From IMG/VR virus record IMGVR_UViG_3300027499_000008, positions 1-49,736 of that record: DNA of 49,736 nt, one strand, 5' to 3'. Shown one piece after another: positions 36,045 to 46,200 of the stretch. This stretch comes from a virus. Position 1 is the first letter of the stretch; every line of letters begins with the position of its first letter. A program made the translations under genes and the position numbers. The notes beneath the pieces are model-generated. The model did not search any database. It was not told the origin of the DNA and was given only the letters and a program-made list of their open reading frames with translations.

Positions 36045-38029
36045 CTCTTTCGCCCGCTAGGCCGCACGTCCATGCGCGGCGTACCCAGTTGCCACTGCAC
36101 CCCCAGCCCGGTCGACGCAACGCGGAGTGACATCTGCCTGCCGCGCACGCGGATGTACAGGTTGCCGTCGTACGGCGTGACTGTTCCCGAGAAGCGCTCG
36201 ATACCCTTGTCCGCGTCACGTTGCACGGTTGCCTCGTTGGTCAGCGCCACCGACATGTTTACGTTGGGCTCCACGCTGTCCACGCCCCGCGTGTAGCCCG
36301 AGCCTGAGTTCTGAAGCGGCAGCAGCGCCATCGTGAGCGACTGGTTCTCCACCGCCGCCGTCGAGCCTGTGAACGTCACATCCGGCAGCATCCGGCGCAC
36401 GAACCCGAAGTTGTGCCCGTCGTCAATGTCGAACTCCGACGAGATGATGTAGGACTCGATGGGGGCAGGAGACGTGGTGGACGCGTCGTCGCACCCTGTC
36501 TCGTGATTGAGCAGGCGGCGGTTGTAGTCCGCAGCGATGGGCAAGTTGGAGATGACGCTGGCGTCGATCCACGCGGTGCGTCCCAAGGAACCGTAGTACC
36601 AGATGCGCTCGGCGTAGTTGTAGACCGCGTAGCGGTCGACCACAGTGTTGGGGTTGGCGGGCGTGCCCGTGCCGTCCGGGCCGGTGATGGAGCAGTAGAA
36701 CCACCATACCTCACTGAACTGCTCCACGGTGGAGGCGAAGACCTGAAGACGCTGGGACGCGTTGAAGTCATCGAAGATGAACTTGCGGATGTCGCAGTTG
36801 AGCGTTTGCACGCGCCCATCGAAGACGTAGAACTTCTCGTCGCCCATCCAGTAGGTGACGCCTGCCGCCACTGCCCATGCACGGTCGCTGACGATGGTGA
36901 CGTTGTCCGCGAGAATCTGTGAGCCCCACACGATGGGCGGGCCGAGGTACTGGAGCGAGTACAGCGCGATGTCTGTCCAGACGAGGATCTCCTGCCGGGT
37001 CTGCGCCACGGCGCGAATCTCGGAGCCCCGGGACAGCGTCAAGTCGCCCGCCTGCGTGGTGGCAGACGGCTCCCAGTTGAGGTAATCCTCCTGATCCGAC
37101 CAGCGGATCAGCATCGGGTCGAGGTCAGCGGCAGTAGAAGTGCCGAACGGGTTGGTACCGAACACCAGCACGATGCGCGACGCATCGGACACCATGCGGT
37201 AGTTGGCTACGACAGGCGTGTTGGCAGAAGCACCGGGATCGTCAGCAATGTTGATGCCGCGTACGGTGAACCCTGCCGAAGCGTCCCAGTAGTAGATCGC
37301 ACCGCCCTTCGGGCCGTAGATCAAGTCCTCACCGAAGTTGTACGCGTTCCACAGACCGATCTGCGTGGGGACGTAAGGCGTCAGACTACCACCCCAGACC
37401 CCGCTGCCCCAAGTGCCACCGCCCCAACCCGTGAGAACACCCGCAGGGGGGTATTGGATCGCTGTACCGATGTTGGGCTGATACTGCGCTGTGACGGAGC
37501 CGCCACCGGGAGATATGTCTGATGAATTTGCCAGCACAGGGTCTCCCGTGCTCGGGTCTCGGGCGTTGATTGTGTAGCTGTTGTCGTTAATGACCGTAGC
37601 TACTTGATACTCCAGCTCAAGCACAGCCTGCGTCATGTTGCCGCCAAGGCCTGTAACGTTGTCGAACTGAACGTAGTCCCCTTCAAGCCGCCCGTGACTG
37701 GTGTGCGCCACGGTAATGACAGCGGAGCCGGTGGTAGCGCTAAACGGGTTGGTCAGCGAGTAGGTGTCGATTGGCGTAATGTCGTAGTACGCGCCGTAGT
37801 AGATGTAGTACTTGAGTTCAGTACCTAGCCCAAGGTAGACCTCCCAAGGCCAAAGTGCCCGTGCATAACCAAGGAACTGGTCGTTACTGACCTGCTGCCA
37901 GCCGCCGATCTTCTCAGGCTGTCCCGAGCGGAAACGCACCTTGTCGCACTCGTACCATCCGCCTTCTGCGGAGTAGCGCGTGTTCTCCCGGAAGATCCCG
38001 GGCTTGAGGCGGAGTGCTTTCAGCGGCAT
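36041..38029 (-). CDS. tail hub or DNA-stabilisation-like protein
   Basis: This is a 662-residue protein. The ATG at 38029 (MPLKALRLKPGIFRENTRYS) is chosen over the GTG at 38050, which would overlap the holin gene. The N-terminal signature ..GGWYECDKVRFRSGQPEKIGGW is conserved in podovirus-like phages. The rest is repeated beta strands with many Trp/Asp (VVFGTNPFG; DPMLIRWSDQEDYLNW; WWFYCSIT), suggesting a beta-propeller such as P22 gp10. That similarity is a guess from pattern and position. Its stop overlaps the next TTG start. Confidence 0.6.
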   Translation of the reverse strand: MPLKALRLKPGIFRENTRYSAEGGWYECDKVRFRSGQPEKIGGWQQVSNDQFLGYARALWPWEVYLGLGTELKYYIYYGAYYDITPIDTYSLTNPFSATTGSAVITVAHTSHGRLEGDYVQFDNVTGLGGNMTQAVLELEYQVATVINDNSYTINARDPSTGDPVLANSSDISPGGGSVTAQYQPNIGTAIQYPPAGVLTGWGGGTWGSGVWGGSLTPYVPTQIGLWNAYNFGEDLIYGPKGGAIYYWDASAGFTVRGINIADDPGASANTPVVANYRMVSDASRIVLVFGTNPFGTSTAADLDPMLIRWSDQEDYLNWEPSATTQAGDLTLSRGSEIRAVAQTRQEILVWTDIALYSLQYLGPPIVWGSQILADNVTIVSDRAWAVAAGVTYWMGDEKFYVFDGRVQTLNCDIRKFIFDDFNASQRLQVFASTVEQFSEVWWFYCSITGPDGTGTPANPNTVVDRYAVYNYAERIWYYGSLGRTAWIDASVISNLPIAADYNRRLLNHETGCDDASTTSPAPIESYIISSEFDIDDGHNFGFVRRMLPDVTFTGSTAAVENQSLTMALLPLQNSGSGYTRGVDSVEPNVNMSVALTNEATVQRDADKGIERFSGTVTPYDGNLYIRVRGRQMSLRVASTGLGVQWQLGTPRMDVRPSGRKS

Positions 38030-38033
38030 GGTG

Positions 38034-38438
38034 TTACTTTGTGGCGACACCCTTGGCTTTTTCGTAGGTCCTCAAACCGCCGATGCCAAGCATGCCAGAC
38101 AGAACAACCCAAAGCAGGTCGGTCTCAACCGTAGGAGGTGCAGGCCAGCCGTGGATAGAGCCCACCCAAGTCAGCACCGGCTGACCGAGCGTAGCGTACA
38201 TCAAACCCAGGCCACCGACCCAGCCCACGAACGGTCTCCACCCAGCAACCCACACGGAGGGATGGAGCGCCTCTTTGGCGTTGATCTCCAGTTGGGCAAT
38301 GACTTGTTTCAACTCCCCGTCCATCGCCTGCTTGAGGAACTCAGCCTCTGCCTCACGGCGTTTTTCGGGGTCGGGGACGAACCGATCAAGGAGCGTCTTT
38401 CCCACCTCAAGGATGGGGCCGAGAAAGAGCGGGTTCAT
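38034..38438 (-). CDS. holin (3-TM, GTA-type)
   Basis: This is a 134-residue protein. The ATG follows GTGAGGTCACT. An N-terminal amphipathic segment and a charged helix (PEKRREAEAEFLKQA) are followed by VAGWRPFVGWVGGLGLMYA, a second hydrophobic stretch (LGQPVLTWVGSIHGW) and LLWVVLSGMLGIGGLRTYEKAKG. The WRPF...GMLGxGGLRTxEK pattern is that of the three-transmembrane GTA holin family. It forms the membrane holes that let the adjacent endolysin reach the wall. Confidence 0.85.
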   Translation of the reverse strand: MNPLFLGPILEVGKTLLDRFVPDPEKRREAEAEFLKQAMDGELKQVIAQLEINAKEALHPSVWVAGWRPFVGWVGGLGLMYATLGQPVLTWVGSIHGWPAPPTVETDLLWVVLSGMLGIGGLRTYEKAKGVATK

Positions 38439-38445
38439 AGTGACC

Positions 38446-38922
38446 TCACATGGTCAGGATGTCGCAGCAGCGACGGGCCCACCCCCGACCGAAGTCGTCA
38501 AAGGTGCCGAGGTTGGTCATGAAGCGCAGGCGCTGAGCCACGAGGCGGGCGCGGAGCGCGTCGGGGTTGGCTTGGTTGGCCGCAGACATGGTCTGGGGGC
38601 CAATGACACCGTCGTCCGTCACGCCAAGGGCCCGCTGTAGCCAGCGCACAGACTGCGCAGGGCCTGAGTTCACCGCAGCGTCGAAGACGGCGTAGCGGAC
38701 CGCAGGGGGCAGTTGCTCAGCACGGACAGCGTTCCAGTAGTCCTCACGGTAGATGCGCTTGGCCAGCTCAAGCGGCAGCTCGCGCATGTCGCCCCGGTAG
38801 CCCACCCTGCGTGCCACAGCCTCGGTGATGCCGTAGCGGGTCTTGCCGCCCGGATCAGCGGCGTGGTCAGAGAAGCCGCCCTCATGCTTGAGGAGAACGT
38901 CGAATGCTGTGTCGAAGTTCAT
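38446..38922 (-). CDS. endolysin, GH108 muramidase
   Basis: This is a 158-residue protein. FDVLLKHEGGFSDHAADPGGKTRYGIT contains the catalytic Glu of glycoside hydrolase family 108 (E-G-G-x...D-P-G-G-x-T-x-x-G-I-T). A C-terminal GVTDDGVIGPQTMSAAN matches the PG_binding_3 domain that follows it in the family. No signal peptide is visible, so release depends on the holin encoded immediately downstream. Spacing between the two genes is 7 nt. Confidence 0.9.
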   Translation of the reverse strand: MNFDTAFDVLLKHEGGFSDHAADPGGKTRYGITEAVARRVGYRGDMRELPLELAKRIYREDYWNAVRAEQLPPAVRYAVFDAAVNSGPAQSVRWLQRALGVTDDGVIGPQTMSAANQANPDALRARLVAQRLRFMTNLGTFDDFGRGWARRCCDILTM

Positions 38923-38925
38923 GGG

Positions 38926-40233
38926 TTACTCGTACATGATGTTGATGGAGCCAGCGTCGAAGGTATCGCCGCCTGCGGAGATGCGTAGGCGATCAAGTAC
39001 CCCCGAAAGCGCTTTTTGTCCTGCGCTGAAACACATCGCGGCAAGGCCGGAGTCAACCCCGTGCACACCAGACGCTACCCACAGGTTTGTCGCGGAGTTG
39101 AGTAATGTCAAAACAAGATGGCCTGAAAGAGCCGTAGTGGTGCCGTTATAACGAAGCTCAAACGCGTCACCGCTATAGTTATTACCCCCAGTACCGCCAC
39201 CTATGATGTTTGTCTGAGCACCGGTATAACCAGTAGTTTCTATACCCCCAGAGTCGCCGATTTGGATGTCAATAAAATTGCTTCCGTTGGTGCTTACACC
39301 AGCAAACATCACGGTAATTCGCTTGACCCATGCAGGAATGCTTGTGAAGTCGACGGAGGTACCAGTCGCCGTAGCTACCGTTCCCGACACCAACGCACCC
39401 TTCCGCAACGCATCAGGCGTGATCGCCCGCGTGGCGTCGGTGCCGGTCTGGACCTCAGCGTCGGTAGCAAGCTCGACAAGGCCCTCAGCCGACGTCGTCG
39501 CAGAGGCGAGCGTGCCGCTCGTCCAGTTCCCCGCGCCATCTGAGCGCAGCACGTTGCCGTTTGCACCGGGGTCAGAGAGGCCCGTCCCGCCGTTGGCCGG
39601 AGGCAGAATGCCCGTCACGTCCGTCGTTAGATCGACCTTGCCCCAAGCGGGCGCGGTACCCACGCCCCCGGCACGCAACACGTTGCCCGTGGCGACACTG
39701 GCGAGCTTGGCCAGCGTCGTGGTTGTGCCCGCGTACAACAGGTCGCCCACAGCGTAGCTGCTCTGCCCAGTGCCCCCAGAGGTCGCAGCAAGGGCGGTGT
39801 CGAGCGTCAGCGACGCCGCGTAGTTCACCGCCTCATAGACGCCGGTCGAAGTCACACGAACCAGCAACGCTCGGTTGTGGGGGATGCTTACCTCATCCCC
39901 CCCGGAGGTCTCCACAGCAACCGTCTGCCCCGCCTCGTTTCGAATCGAGTAGAGCTTGGTCACACCCGCACCCGTCGCGGGGACGCGTACAGTAGCCGTC
40001 TGGCCCGTGGTCAGCGAGCCCGTGATCAGCAGCGACATGTTCCGTGCATCAGAAGATGCACCGTCAGCAATCGCGCTGAGGGTGGTGGTACCCCCAGCAG
40101 TCACCGCAACACTGACAGCCCCTGCAACAGCCTGATCGACCAGAGCGGTCACACCGCTGTTAACCGTCGTGCCCCATCCCGTGTCACCCAGATTGGGCTG
40201 CGTCAGTTTCAGGCCTGTGGTGTAGCTTGCCAT
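38926..40233 (-). CDS. tail fibre protein
   Basis: This is a 435-residue protein. The ATG at 40233 follows GAGGG. The N-terminus (GLKLTQPNLGDTGWGTTVNSGVTALVDQAVAG) is a common fibre attachment start. Repeats typical of fibres follow: ATSGGTGQSSYAVGDLLYAG, VLRAGG...APAWGKVDL, ANGGTG and VELATDAEVQTGTD. The C-terminal 150 residues (VDFTSIPAWVKRITVMFAGV...) form a beta-rich tip domain that probably binds the receptor. The tip region is AT-richer than the shaft, as expected for exchangeable fibre tips. Confidence 0.85.
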   Translation of the reverse strand: MASYTTGLKLTQPNLGDTGWGTTVNSGVTALVDQAVAGAVSVAVTAGGTTTLSAIADGASSDARNMSLLITGSLTTGQTATVRVPATGAGVTKLYSIRNEAGQTVAVETSGGDEVSIPHNRALLVRVTSTGVYEAVNYAASLTLDTALAATSGGTGQSSYAVGDLLYAGTTTTLAKLASVATGNVLRAGGVGTAPAWGKVDLTTDVTGILPPANGGTGLSDPGANGNVLRSDGAGNWTSGTLASATTSAEGLVELATDAEVQTGTDATRAITPDALRKGALVSGTVATATGTSVDFTSIPAWVKRITVMFAGVSTNGSNFIDIQIGDSGGIETTGYTGAQTNIIGGGTGGNNYSGDAFELRYNGTTTALSGHLVLTLLNSATNLWVASGVHGVDSGLAAMCFSAGQKALSGVLDRLRISAGGDTFDAGSINIMYE

Positions 40234-40240
40234 GATGCCC

Positions 40241-43200
40241 TCAAGTTTGGATCTCGACCCAGTTCGGGCCCTGCGCGTCGTTGATCTGCACCCATCCCGG
40301 GGACTGCGCCGTTACCACATTCTGCCAGTTCGCGCTCTGGGTGTCATCTATCGGATTCCAGAGGTAGCCCCCAACGACAACGTCGGTGATCGCGCCGGTC
40401 TCGCTGAGAGAGACGTTGAAGGTCGAACCAACCACGGCAGGGGTGTCCTGCCCGATCGCTGAGGCGCTGAAGCTCGCGTTGAAGGTCGACGCTGCGACGG
40501 CAGGGGCATCAAGCCCCGAGGCCGTGTCCGAGAAGGACACGTTGAGCGTTGCGGCAGCGGAGACCGCGTCCGAACCCGTGGCTACATCCGAAAACTCGAC
40601 GCCGAGCGTAGCGATCGTGGAGACCGCGTCTGCCCCCGTGGCAGTGTCGGAGAAGGCTGCGCTGAAGGAGAGCCCGGCCAGCAGGCTGTCCGCGCCCGTG
40701 GCGGTGTCGGAGAAGGAGACGTTGAACGCAGCGGCTGCGCTGAAGGCATCCACCCCTGTGACAGTGTCGGAGAAGGCTGCACCGAGCGCAGTGACTGCGC
40801 TGAACACGTCGGCACCCGTGGCGGTGTCGCTCACCGAGACAGTGAACACCCCCGTAGAGGGGACTGCGTCTGCACCGGTGGCCGTGTCGGAGATGCTCGC
40901 GCCGAAGGTTGAGGCCGCGACGGCAACGGTATCAGCACCCGTGGCCGTGTCGGAGAAGGAGACGTTGAACGCAAGGCCTGCGGAAACGGTGTCAGCACCC
41001 GTGGCGGTGTCGGAGAATGACGCGTTGAAGGCAAATGAGGCGCTGAACGCGTCCGAGCCTGTGGCGGTGTCAGAAAAAGCTGCGGCAAACGAAAGCCCTG
41101 CGCTGAACGCGTCGGCACCGGTAACCGTGTCGGAAAAGGCGGTGTTGAAGGTCCCTGTGGTAGAGACCGTGTCCGCACCCGTGACGGTGTCAGAGAAGGA
41201 CACGTTGAAGGCGAACGAGGTGGAGATTGCGTCCGAGCCCGTGGCCGTATCGGAGAAGGAGGCGTTGAACGACGTGCCGCCCGAAGCCTCGAACAGCCAG
41301 CCCAGCGAGCCGTTGTTGGTCGAGTTGGCCCCTGCGTACCACGTGGCGTTCAGATCGTAGGCGCGGATGCCGGTGATCGTCAGGTAGTCAGGCGTGGTCA
41401 CCGTGCCCGAGGTCAGCACCAGCGTCGCAGGGGAGGACGCAGAAGAACCTGTCAGCGTCAACACTCTACCGGCTTCACCAGTAGCAGTGAAGCTACCAAC
41501 ACGCTGTGTCGTTGTGCCGAAGGCGATGGTGGTGGCACCAGTGGCGCTGTAGGTGTTGGTGATGTTGGCGAAGGTGTTGTTGCCGTTAACGGACAGCGCG
41601 CCTGCACCTCCTTGGTTGAGGGTGATGCCGCTGTAGGAGACGCTGCCGCCTGCAAAGGTCTTGGCAGATGCGGAGGTGAGGCTGATGGTGCCGGTGCCGG
41701 TGACGGTGAGGTTGGTGGAGGTGGCTGCGCTCCATCCGGACGCACTAGCGATTGACCAAGTTCCAGAACCCACATCAACTGTCCGAACACTTGAATAGCT
41801 AGTGCCAAAAAAACCAGTGGAAAGAGTTACGTTATAGGATGACGCAGAAAACGTACCGCTAACAACAGTAAAGTTGGTGTTTGGTAAAGTTAGAGCATCT
41901 TGCAAAGTAACAGAACCTGAAGGTGAATCAATATTTAAACCCCCTGAGAAATTCGTGCCAGCATTTGTAATTGTTTGACTACCGCGCCCTGCAAACGTAA
42001 TATTGCCTGTGCCTGTTAACGTAGTTCCAGTACCGTTGATCCAGTTGCCGTAGATTGCTGGTGTGGTTGAGCCCGTCGCCAGCGTCATCGTATTCGTCGT
42101 CCTAGCCGACATGTCGATGGTGCCGATGTTGTAGGCTCGGTTGATGGTGACGGTAGCGCCGCTGTTCAACCCTGTGGCTTCAAAGAAGCAGGTGTCTTGC
42201 GCGAGAGGGAAGTCGTTGATGTTCGGCGTGCCACCGCTTGACGTCGCCCATCCAATAGCACCGCCCCAGTTGCCGCCAGCAGCAAGGTTCCAATACTTGT
42301 TTGACGCAGCCGTGAACGTAACACCGCTGTTGCCTTTGCAATCGCCAATGCGTGTCCCCGTCGCTGGCGCTGCTGCACCGGCTATGGTGATGTCTCTGAA
42401 GTCAACGTCGGTGAGGCTGGCAGCCGCGCAGGTGAGCGTGCGTGTGGTGCCGATGGTGTTGGAGCGAACGAAGTGACGCATCGTGGCGTTGGTGCCTGCG
42501 GAGAGCGTCAGAGTGCCGGTGATGGTCTGGTTGGCTGTGACGCTGATGATCTTTAAACCAGCAGAGGTGATGCCGGTGAAGGACAGGTTGTTGAAGCTGT
42601 TGGTGCCGTTGATGGTAACGGTGCCTGCGGATGTGCTGGTGAAGGCGACGTTGTAGAAGGTTTGGTTGTTGCCGGAAAAAGTAATACCAGAGGCGCTGAT
42701 ATTTAACTGAGAAGTTCCCGCATTAAAAGTAAAACTAGATCGACTGGTTTCTGTCGTATTAAAATTAATACCAGATGATAGGGTTATAGTTCCTGAGCTA
42801 AATTTAACATCTTTTGTTGTGTTAGCGGGGGTTGAGCTTAGCGTTAATTCTCCAGCAGTCAAATTATAAGAAGAAAGATCGAGACCTCCTTCACGTATGA
42901 TAAATTGACCTGTGCCGCTGTTCAGCGCACTACCCAACGCCCACTCACACCCAACTCCATTCACCGTAATAGCGGACGCCAACGCCACTCCATTAGTCGT
43001 CAACGTCAACCCCGACGTAGACCCTGACAGCGTGATGTTTCCAGTATACGTCCGCGTCAGCCCTGTCGCAGGCAGCGTCACGCTGCCGTGAATACCGTCA
43101 ATAGCTGCGCTTCCTGCCAGCGTCACGTTGCCCACCAACGGGCCTGCAATGGTCAGAGACTTCATCCTGATGCCGCCAGTGACCGTATTCACCGTGGCTG

Positions 43201-46200
43201 TGTAGGCTGTGGCGTTGGACAAGCTGTCGAAGACAACATCATCATGGCTTCTCGGCACAGACGCGCCTGAGGCTCCACCAGACGACGTAGACCAACGAGC
43301 AGTGTCGCTCCAGTTGCCTGTGCCACCAACCCAGTAGCGTGTGCTGTCGGCGGGCTTGGCTGTCCGGTAGACAGGCGCTGCCGCCGTGCCTGTGCTGTTG
43401 GCCCCGGCGTAGAACTCGCCAGGAGAATTTGCAGAGAAGCCAATGCTGCCCATAGCAAGGTAGTCAATGCTGTCTGTGCAGGCTCCAGCGAGGATGTGGG
43501 CGGTGCCAGTGCCGGTGAGGGTGACGACGTTGCCTAATGTGCCCGTCACCGTCCACTTGCCGAAGGTCTGCGTTGTGGTACCGAGGGAAATGGTGTGGGC
43601 TACGGTTTTGGTGCTGGCGAGTTCGGTGAATTGGTTGTTGCCGGTGATGGTGAGGGTGGAGATGCCGGTGGTGCCGCCGATGGTGAGTTTGTTGTAGGAG
43701 AGGCCCGCCCCCAAAAATGATCTTGAGCTTGTGCCGGTATCGGACAAAACAATGTTAGCGGTGCCTTTATAAAAGTTCAAGCCAGTGGTAAAACAATCCC
43801 AAACATTTCCGGCTGACCCGGACAAGGTCCAGGTGCCTGAACCCATTTTAATAGTTTTGACACCAAAACCAAACACCACAAATCCCACTGTGATGTTATA
43901 CGTCAAGGCATCAAATGTCCCTGTAAGAAAAATTAATGTTCTTGTAGAACCAATCGTCAAGGCATCAGCAAGTTGAACTATGCCTGTAACGGAATTTATC
44001 GTGACAGGACAACCAAACGTCACTCCGTTGCTGGTGATCGTTTGAGTACCGCGCTTGGAAAACGTTATCGTCCCTGTATTGCTTGAGGTTACCCCTGTAC
44101 CAAAATCCCAATCACCATAGACAAACGGAGCGCCGCTACCGCTCAACGTCATCGCACTAGTACGCGCAGACGCATCGAACGTACCAATGTTCCAGGCCTG
44201 ATCAATCGTCACCGTCCCTACGCTGCCTGTGTCATCAAACACAGCCGTGTCCTGCGCCAGCGGGAAGTTGTTGATGTCAGGACTGCCTCCAGAGGAAGGT
44301 GCCCAAGCCGTAGCAGACCAGTTCTGACTTCCGGCGAGGTTCCAATAGACGGTCTTCGGTGAAGGGAAGGTGATGCCGCTGTTGCCGCCACAGTCGCCTG
44401 CACGGGTCGGAGAAGAGCCTGCTGCGGTGCCTGCAATGGTGATGTCGCGGAAGTCGCAATTGTCGGCACTGAGCGTGCCGACTGTGAGGGTGCGGGTGGT
44501 GCCGAGCGTGTCAGAGCGGACGAAGATGCGGCGGACGGCTGTGGCACCGGCGACGGTGAGGGTGCCGGTGATGGTTTGGTTGGCGGCAATACTTAATTGC
44601 ACCAAACCCGCAGACGCTGGTGCGGTTACTGTTATGTTATTGAAGGTATTTGACTGAGTAACAGTATTTGATCCCGTCCCTATATTAGTAAACGACGCAT
44701 TATAAAATGTTACCCCTCCTCCCGCAAACACAAAATTTGACCCTGTTACTGATATTTGCGATGTACCAGAGTTAAACGTTAAATTTATTGAGTTTGATAA
44801 AGAAACAGAAGTACCGCCCGCGCTCAACGTCACCGTACTCGACCCCAATGTTATCGCCCTGACGTTGCTGTTGCTGGACGACAGAGAGCCTGCGGTGACG
44901 TTGTAGTTCTTGGTGTCGAAGGTGCCGTTGGTGACGGTGAGGGTGTTGGAGCCTATGTTTAGGGCGTCAGCGAGTTCGATGGTGCCGCCGTAGGAGTCAA
45001 CGGTGATGCCACCGGCAAACGTTTTGCCCGCACTGGTGATGGTCTGCGTGTTGCGACCAGAGAACGTCAGAGTAACAAAACCTGTAACGGAGGTGCCTGA
45101 ACCATTTGTCCAATTACCATAGCATGTTGCCGCAATATTTAGCGTAATAGTCATCGCATTTGTTCGCGTTGACATGTTCACGCCGGATATGTGCGTCGTC
45201 AAAGCAGAGTCGATCTGCACCGTAGCGCCGGTATTCAGCCCCGTGTTCTCGATGACAGCCGTGTCCTGCGCCAGCGGGAAGTTGTCCGTGCTGACTGCGC
45301 CACCAGAGCTTGCAGCCCAGTTGTTGCCGCTCCAGTTGCCGCCAGCGGCTTGGTTCCAGTAAACGCTCTTGGGGGTGTCGAAGGTGATGCCTCTGCACCC
45401 GCGCAGGTCGCCAACACGCGTGCCGCTGATGGGCGCGGCTGTGCCAATGACGTAGATGTCTCGGAAGTCCGCGTCGGTCAGGCTTGGGGCTGAGTTGATG
45501 GTGAGGGTTTGGGCGATGCCGTAGGTGTTTGCACGGAACCAGACTCTGCGGTTGCCTGCGGTGCCTGTGGTGGAGAGGGTGCCGTTGATGGTCTGACGTC
45601 CCCAAAAATCTACCGCAGTCACGCCCACCGCAGAACGTGCAGTTACAAAAAGATTGTTAAAGGTATTTATTCCTTCAATTACAATACTTGTTGAATTTGT
45701 CGCAGTAAATGCTACATTATAAAATGTCACTCCCGGCGTAAACGGAGTTGCCCCCGAAAAAATGGGACTTGTTGCGGTGCAACTTATTGAAGATGTGCCG
45801 GCGTTAAATGTCAAGTTTGTATTGACTGAAAAATTTACTGCCGGAGTGCTCGTTAGCGTTATAGTAGATGATCCAAGATTGATAGTTCGAGTATTGCTAT
45901 TAGAGGATCTCAGATTAGGAGATGTGACATTGTAGTTTGCGGTGGTAAAAGTTCCGCTAGTGATCTGGAGGTCGTTGGCGGCAATAGTAAGCGCATCCCC
46001 CAGCGTCACCATTCCACCCGGTGCGGCTATGGTTAAACCCTGTAAACTTTTTCCTGCGGTTGTTAGCGTTCCTGTGGCATTGATGGTAAAGATGTTGGTG
46101 TAAGTAAACCCCATCCCCGCCACAAGCGTGATACTACCAGACACGGTGATGGCTGCGGTTCCCGCCAACGTCCCTGTAAACCCTGTGCAGTTGATGGACT

